Shown here in pieces: positions 1-7,722 of a stretch of 64,000 nucleotides of DNA. Source of the stretch: Anaerolineales bacterium. Its GTDB lineage: Bacteria; Chloroflexota; Anaerolineae; 4572-78; J111. The translations under genes were made by a program, and so were the position numbers. The notes under the pieces are model-generated. The model was not told the DNA's origin. It worked only from the letters and a program-made list of their open reading frames with translations, and made no database searches. The stretch lies in contig JACKAU010000012.1 in NCBI GenBank assembly GCA_020634855.1, positions 248,001 through 312,000 of the forward strand, in the 5' to 3' direction. Every line of letters starts with the position of its first letter. The stretch's first letter is position 1.

Positions 1-178
1 CATGCATAATTTTCTCGCCTTCACTGTCCGGCAGTTGATGCTCTGTGTCCATTTCTTCGGCCGGCACATCCTTAAAGCGCATCAGCATAACAAACTCGCC
101 GCCAAAAACGGATTTGTAAAAATTAAAGGCTTCTTCGCAATTACCGCTAAAGTTCAAATAAGGATTTACAGCTTTCAT
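1..178 (-). CDS. VOC/PhnB-like glyoxalase-fold protein (3' end cut by window edge)
   Basis: The minus strand is open from an ATG at 178 to the window edge, giving 59 residues that begin MKAVNPYLNFSGNCEEAF and continue through FYKSVFGGEF. This is the typical first beta-alpha-beta unit of PhnB/DUF1338-like members of the vicinal oxygen chelate superfamily. A Shine-Dalgarno AAAGGAA lies upstream of the ATG. Such proteins bind small molecules or metals; the substrate cannot be read from the fragment. It lies 23 bp downstream of an NTF2-like gene on the same strand, so the two are probably cotranscribed. The C-terminal half is outside the window. Confidence 0.8.
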   Translation of the reverse strand, partial: MKAVNPYLNFSGNCEEAFNFYKSVFGGEFVMLMRFKDVPAEEMDTEHQLPDSEGEKIMH

Positions 179-201
179 GATTTGATTTTCCTTTCAAAAT
201 A

Positions 202-558
202 TTAAATAGTTTGATTTTTGGTTATGATAGACCCAAAGTAAACATCAATTTCCCTGATCTTATTTTCTTCGATTCTAAAGTACTCCACGTTCCGAAACCG
301 GGTGCCATCATCCAGTTCAGCATGATACCGAACAAAGGCTTCATTACCTTGTACAAAAAGCTGCTCGATGGTGTGCTCCCGAAATCTATCACTGTGGGGG
401 AAACACGTCTCAAAATAAATCGTCTTATTAATATGGTCATCACGCGGACTGTTAAACGTAAAGTCATCACTCAACAGGCTTTCTAACGTCTGCCTATCTT
501 TGGACAAAAAAGCCGAAAAACAGTTGCGCACTAAATCTGAAACGATGTTATTTGTCAT
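202..558 (-). CDS. NTF2-like/SnoaL-like domain protein
   Basis: This 118-residue protein starts MTNNIVSDLV and has the SnoaL/NTF2 pattern: an N-terminal helix, FLSKDRQTLESLLSDDFTFNSP, and a C-terminal beta sheet ending with an YFRIEENKIREIDVYFG strand. The fold makes a conical pocket used by many small enzymes and binding proteins; no catalytic role is evident. The start at 558 is preferred over an in-frame ATG at 633 because AGGAAAG sits 10 nt upstream of it and homologous folds begin there. It is probably in one transcript with the VOC gene at the left edge. Confidence 0.8.
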   Translation of the reverse strand: MTNNIVSDLVRNCFSAFLSKDRQTLESLLSDDFTFNSPRDDHINKTIYFETCFPHSDRFREHTIEQLFVQGNEAFVRYHAELDDGTRFRNVEYFRIEENKIREIDVYFGSIITKNQTI

Positions 559-721
559 AACACAATGTCTTTCCTGAGCATAAATGCCGCTATTAATTTT
601 AACTGGTGATCGGGTATCCGCATATACTCCCATGGGCTATTTCTTATTGCTTGACCCCACCTAACTCAGCAATCTATTGGGCGATCAACCAGCCACATTC
701 AGATCGTACTTAAACTGCCGG

Positions 722-2350
722 TCAATCCACAAAACAAATATCAGGCTGTACCGGGACGGTTGGCGGATGAACAGGTTGCAGCGATTCTGACGGAACCTCA
801 GGCTCGGCCTCGACCTCGATGTGCCGGAGCAGCGTCACGGTTAGGATAGTCAGGCCGATCATCACCACCGCGCCGATAAGAGCGGTCAATTGCAGACCCA
901 AGACAAACGCCTGACTGGCGGTGACGAGCAAGGTTGCTCCAAGCGGATCGGGTAGCTGCCCGGCCACCGCCACCGCGCCACCGAGGGTTTCCAACACGGC
1001 GTGAGCGGCTTCGGGCGAGATCCCTGGCGGCATCGCGGCCGCCACTTGACTGCGGTACACGGCAATGCCCAAACTCCCTAGCACCGCCAGACCGAGCGCT
1101 CCGCCCAGTTCAGCGCCGGTTTCGGCCAACGCCGAGGCGGCGCCCGCTCGTTCGGGTGGAGCCGCGCTTACCACCAGGTCGATGGTTAGGGTAAAGGTAA
1201 ATCCAAATCCTAGCGACATCAGCGTATTGGCGATAACCACCAGTGCCAGGGAGTTGAGGTTAACTTGGGTTAATAGCCCCAGACTAACGGCAGCGAGCGC
1301 CAGACCACCGGCCACGAGAAACGCGGGATGAATCCATCGCACCACTCTTGGCGCTAAGTTGGAGCCGATGATAAACGTAATCGCTCCCGGTACCGACCAC
1401 AAGCCGGCCTGCAGCGGCGACAGTCCCAGCACCAATTGTAAGTATTGCGCGATGAACAGAAAGGTGCCGAACGCCGCAAAGATACCGAGCGTATAGGTCA
1501 CCAGTGAGGCGGTAAAGGCCGGCACGCGAAACAGCCCCAGGTCGATCAACGGATCGGGTAGGTGTCGCTGTCGCTGTACAAAGGCGAAGCCGATGCTCAG
1601 ACCAACGCCAACCGACAGCAGCGGCAGCCAGCCCAGGCCGTTCTCGGCGAACTGTTTGAGGCCGTAGATGACCAATAGCACCGCCGTCAACGACATACCG
1701 GCGCTCAAAAGATCGAACCGGCCCGGTTGTGGGTCCCGATATTCCGGCAGTAGCATTGGCCCTGTAACCAGCAGCACGACCATCACCGGCACGCCCAGCA
1801 AAAAGACCGATCCCCACCAGAAATACTCCAGCAGTACCCCACCGATCAACGGCCCGATGGCGCTACCTACCGAGAACCCGGACACCCAAATGCCGATGGC
1901 GGCGGTGCGTTGGCGCGAGTCGAGAAACATATTGCGAATTAAGGACATCGTCGAGGGCATCAGCGTGGCCCCGGCCACTCCCAGCAGCGCCCGGGCCGCG
2001 ATCAGCATCTCGGCGCTCGTCGAAAACGCCGCCAGCACCGAAGCGAAGCCGAACGCCGCTGCTCCGATCAACAGCAGCCGGCGGCGGCCAATCCGGTCGC
2101 CTAACGTGCCCATCGTAATGAGCGATCCGGCGATCATGAACCCGTAGATATCGGTAATCCACAGCAGCTGCGCGCTGCTGGGTTGCAGGTGGGCGCTCAG
2201 GGACGGCACCGCCAGATGCAGCACAGTTATATCCATGGCGATAAGCAAGGTGGGCAGCATCAGTACCGCCAGGCCAATCCATTCTCGCCGACCGGCTTTG
2301 GCCGGCGTACTTGTATTTGTTGTGGTTATATTCTCGATTGTCGTTGTCAT
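722..2350 (-). CDS. MFS drug efflux transporter, DHA2 (14-TM) family
   Basis: This 542-residue polytopic membrane protein begins after AAGGAGACATT. TM1 contains the DHA2 acidic signature MDITVLHLAVPSL and loop 2-3 contains GTLGDRIGRRRLL, the MFS motif A. Length and hydrophobic pattern fit 14 helices (QacA/EmrB/SmvA group), which export lipophilic cations or drugs with proton antiport; SmvA/QacA-like features are the closest match I recognise. A roughly 40-residue acidic, proline-rich cytoplasmic tail ends the protein. No dedicated regulator adjoins it. The 5' region at 2400-2470 contains repeated TTAGTTAG/CTAACTAAC elements that could be an operator. Confidence 0.9.
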   Translation of the reverse strand: MTTTIENITTTNTSTPAKAGRREWIGLAVLMLPTLLIAMDITVLHLAVPSLSAHLQPSSAQLLWITDIYGFMIAGSLITMGTLGDRIGRRRLLLIGAAAFGFASVLAAFSTSAEMLIAARALLGVAGATLMPSTMSLIRNMFLDSRQRTAAIGIWVSGFSVGSAIGPLIGGVLLEYFWWGSVFLLGVPVMVVLLVTGPMLLPEYRDPQPGRFDLLSAGMSLTAVLLVIYGLKQFAENGLGWLPLLSVGVGLSIGFAFVQRQRHLPDPLIDLGLFRVPAFTASLVTYTLGIFAAFGTFLFIAQYLQLVLGLSPLQAGLWSVPGAITFIIGSNLAPRVVRWIHPAFLVAGGLALAAVSLGLLTQVNLNSLALVVIANTLMSLGFGFTFTLTIDLVVSAAPPERAGAASALAETGAELGGALGLAVLGSLGIAVYRSQVAAAMPPGISPEAAHAVLETLGGAVAVAGQLPDPLGATLLVTASQAFVLGLQLTALIGAVVMIGLTILTVTLLRHIEVEAEPEVPSESLQPVHPPTVPVQPDICFVD

Positions 2351-2503
2351 AATGTCTCCTTGCCTATCGCAAGTATGAAAAATTGAAGAGGTTTAGACCG
2401 ATACGCTATAGTTAGTTGGTTAGCTAATAGAAGCCCATTCAATAAACTATCTAACTAACAGGTCTATGTGATTAGATGCGCGGATATATGCCATTATTTA
2501 AGC

Positions 2504-3103
2504 TCAAAATGAGCCCGTGCTTACCTCGCCGGCACGTTCGTAATCAGCAACAATGACACCGCCTGATGTTGTTTGCGATTGTACAAGCTTGAATGCTGAC
2601 GGAATAACACCTTCGCCGAAAAGACGCTTACCTGTGCCGAGCGTAATAGGAAAAATCTTGAGCCACAATTCATCTACTAAGTCATGCTTGAAGAGCGTTT
2701 GGAGAAGATGACCACTGCCGTGTACCTGAATATCAGGGCCGTCTTGCTGCTTCAGTCTCTGTATTTCTTCTACAACGTTGTCTTTAATAAAGACTGTATT
2801 GTCCCAAAGAGACTGCGTGAGCGACTTTGAAACGACATATTTTGTCGCTGCATTAATGCCTGGCCAATCGCTCTCGTGTGTCGGCCAATAGGAGGCAAAT
2901 ATTTCATAGGTCTTTCTTCCGAGCAAAAGATTGCGCGTTTTGCCCATCTGTTCGTGCATAATGGCCCCACCAAGCTGATCATCAAAATGGGGCGCAACCC
3001 AGCCCCCGTAGCTGAAACCGCCGTCGGTATCCTCCTGCGGTCCGCCCGGCGCTTGCATGACCCCATCGAGGGTAATAAAAGAAAGAGCGATGATTTTTCT
3101 CAT
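2504..3103 (-). CDS. Dihydrofolate reductase family protein (RibD C-terminal fold)
   Basis: The 199-residue protein begins MRKIIALSFITLDGVMQAPG and contains LLGRKTYEIFASYWP and the HGSGHLLQTLFKHDLVDEL segment, all hallmarks of the RibD_C/YyaP-like branch of the DHFR fold. This branch uses NADPH but its substrates are mostly unknown. A perfect AAAGGAG lies 8 nt before the ATG. It is the second of two full-length paralogues in tandem, with a third reduced to a remnant upstream, all reading from one promoter near 3.97 kb. Confidence 0.88.
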   Translation of the reverse strand: MRKIIALSFITLDGVMQAPGGPQEDTDGGFSYGGWVAPHFDDQLGGAIMHEQMGKTRNLLLGRKTYEIFASYWPTHESDWPGINAATKYVVSKSLTQSLWDNTVFIKDNVVEEIQRLKQQDGPDIQVHGSGHLLQTLFKHDLVDELWLKIFPITLGTGKRLFGEGVIPSAFKLVQSQTTSGGVIVADYERAGEVSTGSF

Positions 3104-3205
3104 GGTTGTTCTCCTTTGTACTTCAGCCTTCAGACGTTACGCGTGAAAGCTGCCTTGCTAACAATTTTATGGTTAGTGTCGTCTCTCTGAGATTGTCGGG
3201 GTTCT

Positions 3206-3766
3206 TTATATATTGCGTGGTTGGTAGTTTAACAACACGACACCGCTGTTGAAGATTTTTGAGCTGGTGAGTTGCAAGTCCAATTTTTGTTTGATGTTGG
3301 CAAAGACGGGTGTCCCGTCGGGGATCGCTACCGGATCGATCATAAACTGATATTCGTCGATGAGGTTGTGATCGGTGAACAGGGAGATGATGGAACCACT
3401 GCCAAGGATGGTCATATCGTTGCCGGGCGATCTTTTGAGCGCGTGCATCTTGTCCACGATATCGTCGGTTATGAGCTGCGTATTCTCCCACACCGGCTCA
3501 AATGGTGTTCTTGAAAAAACCAACTTTTCGGCCTGGTTCATCCCTGCGGCAACTCTGGGGAACAGATCTTTGGCTTGAGGCGTTGGCCAGAAACTGACCA
3601 TCATCTCATACGTTTTTCGGCCAAAAAGCAGAATATTGCCCTGCGCCAGCGCCTCCTCCGAATAGTTGGCCTCCTCCTCGCCGTGCGTATGCCAATCGGT
3701 GTCTTCGTTTGGCCCTTTGAAGAAACCGTTTAAGGTAAGAAAATTGTATGCCGTTAATTTTCGCAT
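3206..3766 (-). CDS. Dihydrofolate reductase family protein (RibD C-terminal fold)
   Basis: This 186-residue paralogue of the next gene downstream begins MRKLTAYNFLTLNGFFKGP and contains LLFGRKTYEMMVSFWPT and a GSGSIISLFTDHNLIDEY segment. These are the NADPH-binding and barrel elements of the RibD_C domain. The ribosome site is AGAAAGAGA, weaker than that of its neighbour. The two copies are clearly diverged, so the duplication is not recent. Function is probably a reductase on a pteridine, flavin precursor or xenobiotic; which one cannot be told. Confidence 0.88.
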   Translation of the reverse strand: MRKLTAYNFLTLNGFFKGPNEDTDWHTHGEEEANYSEEALAQGNILLFGRKTYEMMVSFWPTPQAKDLFPRVAAGMNQAEKLVFSRTPFEPVWENTQLITDDIVDKMHALKRSPGNDMTILGSGSIISLFTDHNLIDEYQFMIDPVAIPDGTPVFANIKQKLDLQLTSSKIFNSGVVLLNYQPRNI

Positions 3767-3787
3767 CGTGAGTCTCTTTCTGGTCGT

Positions 3788-3874
3788 TTACATCGTGCGC
3801 CCGTAGATCAAGGCGATGACTCCTCGAAGGTAGCCGTCAAGTGAAACATGAATTTTCAGAACTACTTTTCTCAT
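3788..3874 (-). pseudogene. Remnant of a third DHFR-family (RibD_C) gene
   Basis: A 28-codon minus-strand frame starts MRKVVLKIHVSLDGYLRG, the exact N-terminal style of RibD_C proteins, then jumps to VIALIYGRTM. That second piece resembles the GRxTYxxM segment normally found about 40 residues further on. An internal deletion plus loss of the 3' part is the simplest reading. It keeps a strong ribosome site (AAGGAG, 9 nt spacing) and is the first frame after the promoter at 3960-3988, so the remnant is probably still translated ahead of the two intact paralogues. It is too short for most gene callers. Confidence 0.7.
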
Positions 3875-3896
3875 ATTTTATCTCTCCTTACATAAG

Positions 3897-3921
3897 AATG
3901 CCGGTATAATTAACCGGCATT
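3897..3921. other. Perfect 9-bp stem-loop in the DHFR-operon leader
   Basis: AATGCCGGT and ACCGGCATT flank a 7-nt loop. The hairpin lies between the minus-strand promoter and the ribosome site of the remnant gene, so in mRNA it is a 5'-leader hairpin; as DNA it could be an operator. There is no U-run on the minus strand, so it is not an intrinsic terminator for that direction. Confidence 0.55.
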
Positions 3922-3959
3922 TGCCACCTGATCTCTGTATTTAGTACAAATGTTCTATT

Positions 3960-3988
3960 AGTATACCTCTTTTACTTCAAAAAGTCAA
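3960..3988 (-). promoter_or_regulatory. Sigma-70-type promoter of the DHFR-family operon
   Basis: On the minus strand TTGACT and TATACT are separated by 17 bp, close to consensus. Transcription would start near 3953 and read through the hairpin, the remnant frame and both DHFR-family genes. TAGTAT and TAGTAC half-sites overlap or adjoin the -10, similar to the half-sites in the HxlR promoter facing away, which suggests shared control by that regulator. Confidence 0.65.
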
Positions 3989-4025
3989 GCACATGTTTCA
4001 ATAATTAATATTAGAGATAGCAAGT

Positions 4026-4053
4026 TTGAATTTTCACAAATCCTTTGTATACT
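4026..4053 (+). promoter_or_regulatory. Promoter of the HxlR regulator gene, probably leaderless
   Basis: TTGAAT and TATACT are 16 bp apart. Exactly 7 nt follow the -10 before the ATG at 4061, so transcription should start on or next to the start codon. No Shine-Dalgarno sequence is present, in agreement with a leaderless mRNA. Confidence 0.6.
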
Positions 4054-4062
4054 ATGTAGTAT
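4049..4062. promoter_or_regulatory. Candidate HxlR operator
   Basis: ATACTATGTAGTAT is a perfect 6-bp inverted repeat with a 2-bp centre that overlaps the -10 and the start codon of the HxlR gene. HxlR/DUF24 regulators are known to bind short TACTA/TAGTA-type inverted repeats and often repress themselves. Binding here would block the promoter; this is inference from position and symmetry. Confidence 0.5.
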
Positions 4063-4723
4063 GAGTAATCGAAGCTATAACCAGTACTGTGGGCTAGCCT
4101 ATGCCCTTGATATTGTCGGCGAGCGGTGGACCTTGCTCATCATTCGGGAACTGATGGCCGGACCGCGCCGTTTTACTGATTTGATGAGCGGTCTACCGGG
4201 CATCAGCACCAATCTACTAACCGAGCGCCTCAAAAGCTTGGAGCAGCAGGATATCCTCATTCGTCGCACCCTGCCGCCGCCGGCGGGATCGATTGTCTAT
4301 GAATTGACGCCGGTGGGACTAGCCCTGGAAAAAACGCTGCTAGAATTTGGCAAATGGGGTAGTCAATTTGTGCCGCCCTCGATGGACGACGCGCTGCTGC
4401 TGAATGTGGGGTCCTACGCCTTGACGCTCAAAACTTTTTTCCGGTCGGAGCAGGCGCAGGGGCTGGATGAAACCTACGAGCTGCGTGTAGACCATGAGGT
4501 CTTGCATGTGCGAATTCATGACGGACAGGTGGACGTGCAGCAGGGCGCCGCTCTCAAGCCGGATGCCATTTTTCAGACCGATATCGCCACGTACCTGTCC
4601 TTGTTGCAAAAACGGTTTCAAGCGGATGAGGCTGTGGCCCGAGGCTTCATTGAGGTTGAGGGAGATCCGGCGGCCTTAAGTCGATTCCAAAATTTATGTG
4701 GGCTGCCAAGCCGTCCTGCTTAA
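4061..4723 (+). CDS. HxlR-family transcriptional regulator with C-terminal SCP2-like domain
   Basis: Residues 1-100 form the HxlR winged helix: CGLAYALDIVGERWTLLIIREL, then GPRRFTDLMSGLPGISTNLL and LTERLKSLEQQDILIRR. The Cys in NQYCG corresponds to the redox-sensing position of DUF24 regulators. Residues 120-220 look like an SCP2/sterol-carrier domain (RVDHEVLHVRIHDGQVDV, DAIFQTDIATYLSLLQ), a known extension in larger HxlR proteins that probably binds a lipophilic ligand. It is transcribed away from the DHFR operon and converges on an MFS pump; it may control either or both. The gene is probably leaderless. Confidence 0.88.
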   Translation: MSNRSYNQYCGLAYALDIVGERWTLLIIRELMAGPRRFTDLMSGLPGISTNLLTERLKSLEQQDILIRRTLPPPAGSIVYELTPVGLALEKTLLEFGKWGSQFVPPSMDDALLLNVGSYALTLKTFFRSEQAQGLDETYELRVDHEVLHVRIHDGQVDVQQGAALKPDAIFQTDIATYLSLLQKRFQADEAVARGFIEVEGDPAALSRFQNLCGLPSRPA

Positions 4724-4739
4724 GACCCTATTCGCTCGG

Positions 4740-4784
4740 AATGAAAAATCCGTTTTGCCGGCGAAGCAAAACGGATTTTTCATT
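4740..4784. terminator. Bidirectional intrinsic terminator
   Basis: A perfect 19-bp inverted repeat (arms 4740-4758 and 4766-4784, 7-nt loop) carries an A-run in one arm and a T-run in the other, so it can terminate both the HxlR transcript and the convergent MFS transcript. Confidence 0.9.
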
Positions 4785-4836
4785 TTCAGCGCCGTTCACT
4801 AACCGTTAAATTGAAGCTCTATCAACCAGGGCTATC

Positions 4837-6288
4837 TTACACATTGGTTTGCGGCATAGTCACCTGAGCTTGAAGACTTCTCTCCTTAATCAACCCCCAC
4901 ACGCTTAGGGCTAGGCCCAAGAAAACCAAGACGGTGACCGCAATAAAGGTATCGTGCAGCCCGGCTACTTGTGCCGACGAAGGAGCGGCAGTCGCCCCGC
5001 CGGCTAAAAATTGGCCGGTGTGGAGCATGGTTCGGCTGGCCCACAACGCGCCCAGAATGGCGATCCCAACCGTTTGCCCCAAGGTGCGGGTGATACTGAG
5101 CAGACCGGAGGCGACGCCTAACCGCTCGCGAGGGACGGAGCCCATAATAGCGCTGTTGTTGGGCGATTGGAAAATGCCCATCCCGATCCCGATCGGGAGC
5201 AGACGTAGAACGTAACTCCAGGTGGTGGTTTCAGTAGACAGGCCGGTTAAGGCGATATAGCCTCCTAACAGGATAACTAGCCCCAATACCGTGATCGGCC
5301 GTGTGCCAAATCGATCGGACAGCGCGCCGGCAATCGGCGCGAACGTGCCCAGGCCGATCGGAATAACGGCCAGCAGGAAGCCGACCTGTTGGGTATTGTA
5401 GCCCAGCACATCTTCCAGGTAGAACGGCAGCAAGATAAAAACACCGGCAATCGAGACAAAGGTGGTAAAGCCGGTCACCAGATTGACGCTAAAGAGAATG
5501 TTCTTGAAAATTCTCAAATCGATCATCGGCTGCTTGGTTCGGGTTTCGATGAACAGGAAGCCGATGAGGAAGACCAGCCAGACGCTAAATAAGAGGAGAA
5601 CGCTGGGCGCGGTAAACCCAACCTGTTGGCCCCACGTTAAGGCCAGCAGTAAGGCCAATAAACTGATACAAAGGGTGGCAGCGCCCCAGTAATCAAAACG
5701 CTGGCGACCCACAGGTTTGAAATTAGGCACAAAACGCCAGGCCATCAGCGTGCCGACAATACCCACCGGTAAATTGACAAAGAAGATCCAATGCCAGGAC
5801 AAATATTCAATTAAAACACCGCCGAGCGTCGGCCCGATGATAATCCCCAGCGATACGATCGTGCCGATTAGGCCCAAGGCTCGCCCGCGCTCTTGCGCCG
5901 GAAAGGCTTCGGTGACGATCGCCGCACCCAAGGCCAGCGTCATCGCCGCGCCCACCGCTTGCAGTACTCGAAAGGCGATCAGCCAATGCACCGTCGGCGA
6001 CAACCCGCACAAGACCGAACCCACGGTAAAAACCACAAACCCGGCATTAAAGATCGACTTTTTGCCGATCATATCGCCCAATCGACCAATACTTAACATC
6101 AAGGTCGTCATGGTCAGTAGGTACGATAAGACCACCCATTGAATCGTAGCAAAATCGGTGTTGAGGTCGCGGACTAATGTCGGCAGCGCCACATTGACGA
6201 TGCTGCCGTCAATGGTGGCTAAAAAGATGCTCATAGCGACAGCCGCCATAACATACCATTTGCGGCTGTAATCAATTGCGTTTTCCAA
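4837..6288 (-). CDS. MFS drug efflux transporter, DHA2 (14-TM) family
   Basis: This 483-residue transporter has TM1 FLATIDGSIVNVALPTLVRDL and loop motif GRLGDMIGKKSIF, with a second-half motif AGALSDRFGTRP. These are signatures of EmrB/QacA-type proton-coupled exporters. The TTG at 6288 is the likely start: AAAGGAG lies 9 nt upstream and the next residues lead directly into TM1. It differs clearly in sequence from the MFS gene at 722-2350. It faces the HxlR regulator, with a shared terminator between them. Confidence 0.9.
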   Translation of the reverse strand: MENAIDYSRKWYVMAAVAMSIFLATIDGSIVNVALPTLVRDLNTDFATIQWVVLSYLLTMTTLMLSIGRLGDMIGKKSIFNAGFVVFTVGSVLCGLSPTVHWLIAFRVLQAVGAAMTLALGAAIVTEAFPAQERGRALGLIGTIVSLGIIIGPTLGGVLIEYLSWHWIFFVNLPVGIVGTLMAWRFVPNFKPVGRQRFDYWGAATLCISLLALLLALTWGQQVGFTAPSVLLLFSVWLVFLIGFLFIETRTKQPMIDLRIFKNILFSVNLVTGFTTFVSIAGVFILLPFYLEDVLGYNTQQVGFLLAVIPIGLGTFAPIAGALSDRFGTRPITVLGLVILLGGYIALTGLSTETTTWSYVLRLLPIGIGMGIFQSPNNSAIMGSVPRERLGVASGLLSITRTLGQTVGIAILGALWASRTMLHTGQFLAGGATAAPSSAQVAGLHDTFIAVTVLVFLGLALSVWGLIKERSLQAQVTMPQTNV

Positions 6289-6546
6289 GTTGATGTACTC
6301 CTTTATGACTGAACTTCTTGAACGATTAGGTTAGGATATCGTTAAATCATTACCCTAAATATGCCACTAAGTAAGTCTAACGCAAAAAAAACTTTCATCA
6401 ATATGATAAAGGATCATGTTTCGACCTGTCCAAAAGATCAGGTATAACCTATCCTTGTCTTCTTCAAAGCGCTACTCGACGGGGTGACGATCGACATCGC
6501 CTTTGGCACTGGGCTTATTATCCCTCCATAAACCCTCCATTATGGC

Positions 6547-6578
6547 TTCACAATCTGTTCACAATCGAAACCTATACT
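6547..6578 (+). promoter_or_regulatory. Response-regulator box (copy 1) and -10 of the two-component operon
   Basis: Two direct copies of TTCACAAT start 11 bp apart (6547 and 6558), followed 7 bp later by TATACT as -10. The same arrangement recurs at 9566 and 11055. Eleven-base direct repeats replacing the -35 are typical of OmpR/PhoB-family activated promoters. Confidence 0.6.
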
Positions 6579-6621
6579 TCGGTCATAGAATTGAATTTAA
6601 TCAATGAAAGGATAACCAACG

Positions 6622-7030
6622 ATGAACCGAAGAATTATTTTAGGGGTTTTGCTGGCGCTGGTGTTGATTGCCGGCGTCGCCAGCCTGGGGATATATACCT
6701 ATAACTTAGGGGTTGCCCAGGGCATAAAGCCAAAGCATCCAACTTAGCGATCTGCCGCCGGGCGCAGAGATGCGGCCCAATTTCTTCTATGGCGGCCCAT
6801 TTTTCTTTCCGCCCTTTGGCTTTCGGTTTTTTGGCTGTTTTGGACCGCTGTTTTTCTTCTTCTTTTTCTTTGTTTTGTTCAAATTCTTCTGGTGGGGTGG
6901 CCGGTGGGGCTATGGCCCCGGTTGGAAACGCCATCACTGGGATGGGCGCGTCCCACCTATGTTTGAAGAGTGGCATCGCCAGGCGCATCACCAAGAGAGC
7001 GAGCCAACTCCACCCTCAGCGGAAGGATGA
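6622..7030 (+). pseudogene. Frameshifted small membrane protein gene (first gene of the two-component operon)
   Basis: Frame one starts at ATG 6622 (MNRRIILGVLLALVLIAG, one membrane helix or signal anchor) and stops at 6747 after GVAQGIKPKHPT. Reading from 6735 with one base fewer restores a sensible chain (GISQSIQLSDLPPGAEMRP) that continues to 7030 through a Phe/Trp-rich segment and a His-rich tail. The extra A in GGCATAAAGCC at about 6723-6729 is the probable lesion. An intact version would have about 135 residues. Function unknown; its place before the kinase operon suggests an envelope sensor or accessory protein. A sequencing error cannot be excluded. Confidence 0.7.
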
Positions 7031-7044
7031 TGAGTGTAAAGAAT

Positions 7045-7085
7045 GGGGAGAAACCGTTCTGACTTGAGGGGTTTCTCCTCATTTG
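7045..7085 (+). terminator. Hairpin after the frameshifted gene, possible partial terminator
   Basis: GGGGAGAAACC (7045-7055) can pair with GGTTTCTCCTC (7070-7080), 10 of 11 positions, followed by ATTTGT. The T-run is short, so it could attenuate rather than stop transcription into the downstream genes. Confidence 0.45.
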
Positions 7086-7106
7086 TAAACAAAATGGAGA
7101 CATATT

Positions 7107-7556
7107 ATGAATAGTCCTAAAATATTCCCCCCAACCTACCTTTTGATCGCGTTAATCGCAATGCTTATTCTACATTTTATATGGCCATTAAGCCCAATAC
7201 TATTTCCTCCCTGGCAACTTTTGGGTATTATTCCCTTAGGGGTTGGGGTAATGATTAATGTCATAGCCGCCAATACGTTTCAAACCCAGAATACGACCAT
7301 TAAGCCTTTTGAAGAGTCAACCGCTTTGGTGACAGGGGGGCTATATCAAGTCAGCCGAAATCCTATGTATCTGGGTATGGTCTTGATATTGGCGGGCGTA
7401 GCGATTCTGCTCGGTTCGTTGACCCCATTTGGGGTAATACCCGTGGTCATCATACTGCTGAATAGGAATTTTATTCGGTTTGAAGAACAAAGTCTGGCTC
7501 AGACCTTTGGGCCGCGATGGGTAGAATATCGTCAGCGCGTCAGGCGGTGGGTGTAG
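7107..7556 (+). CDS. Isoprenylcysteine carboxyl methyltransferase-family membrane protein
   Basis: The 149-residue protein has three to four membrane helices and the conserved C-terminal SAM-binding region of the ICMT/PEMT superfamily: GGLYQVSRNPMYLGMVLILAG and RFEEQSLAQTFGPRWVEYRQRVRRW. The RNPMY motif and the FG..W.EY..RVRRW motif are both intact. Bacterial members methylate small molecules or lipids, mostly unknown ones. The ribosome site GGAGACATATT is good. It lies between the frameshifted membrane gene and the response regulator, on the same strand. Confidence 0.85.
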   Translation: MNSPKIFPPTYLLIALIAMLILHFIWPLSPILFPPWQLLGIIPLGVGVMINVIAANTFQTQNTTIKPFEESTALVTGGLYQVSRNPMYLGMVLILAGVAILLGSLTPFGVIPVVIILLNRNFIRFEEQSLAQTFGPRWVEYRQRVRRWV

Positions 7557-7566
7557 AGTCAGAACC

Positions 7567-7675
7567 AAGAAGGATTTAACGCTAAAGGCGCTATAGACGC
7601 AGGAGACGCAAAAGGAAAATGGATAAAATGTTTGCGTCTTTCGCGTCTTTTGCGTCCGTTGCGTTAAAATTTCTG
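7567..7675. repeat. Short-period inverted repeat (GACGCAAA/TTTGCGTC family)
   Basis: TTAACGCTAAAGGCG and GACGCAGGAGACGCAAAAG on one side are answered by GCGTCTTTCGCGTCTTTTGC and GTCCGTTGCGTTAA on the other, giving an imperfect long hairpin built from 7-9 bp units. It fills the gap between the methyltransferase and the response regulator. Confidence 0.7.
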
Positions 7676-7722
7676 GCTCCATATCAAAGAATCTTATTGC
7701 TTATGTGTATCGGGAAAACACA

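Noticed and set aside
2400..2470. TTAGTTAG/CTAACTAAC elements as TetR operator for the first MFS gene
   Set aside because: Symmetry is only partial and no TetR gene is nearby, so it is mentioned with the gene but not called as a site.
6635..6994. Minus-strand frame of 119 codons, Lys/Glu-rich
   Set aside because: It is the complement of the frameshifted membrane gene, whose coding sense is clear on the plus strand.
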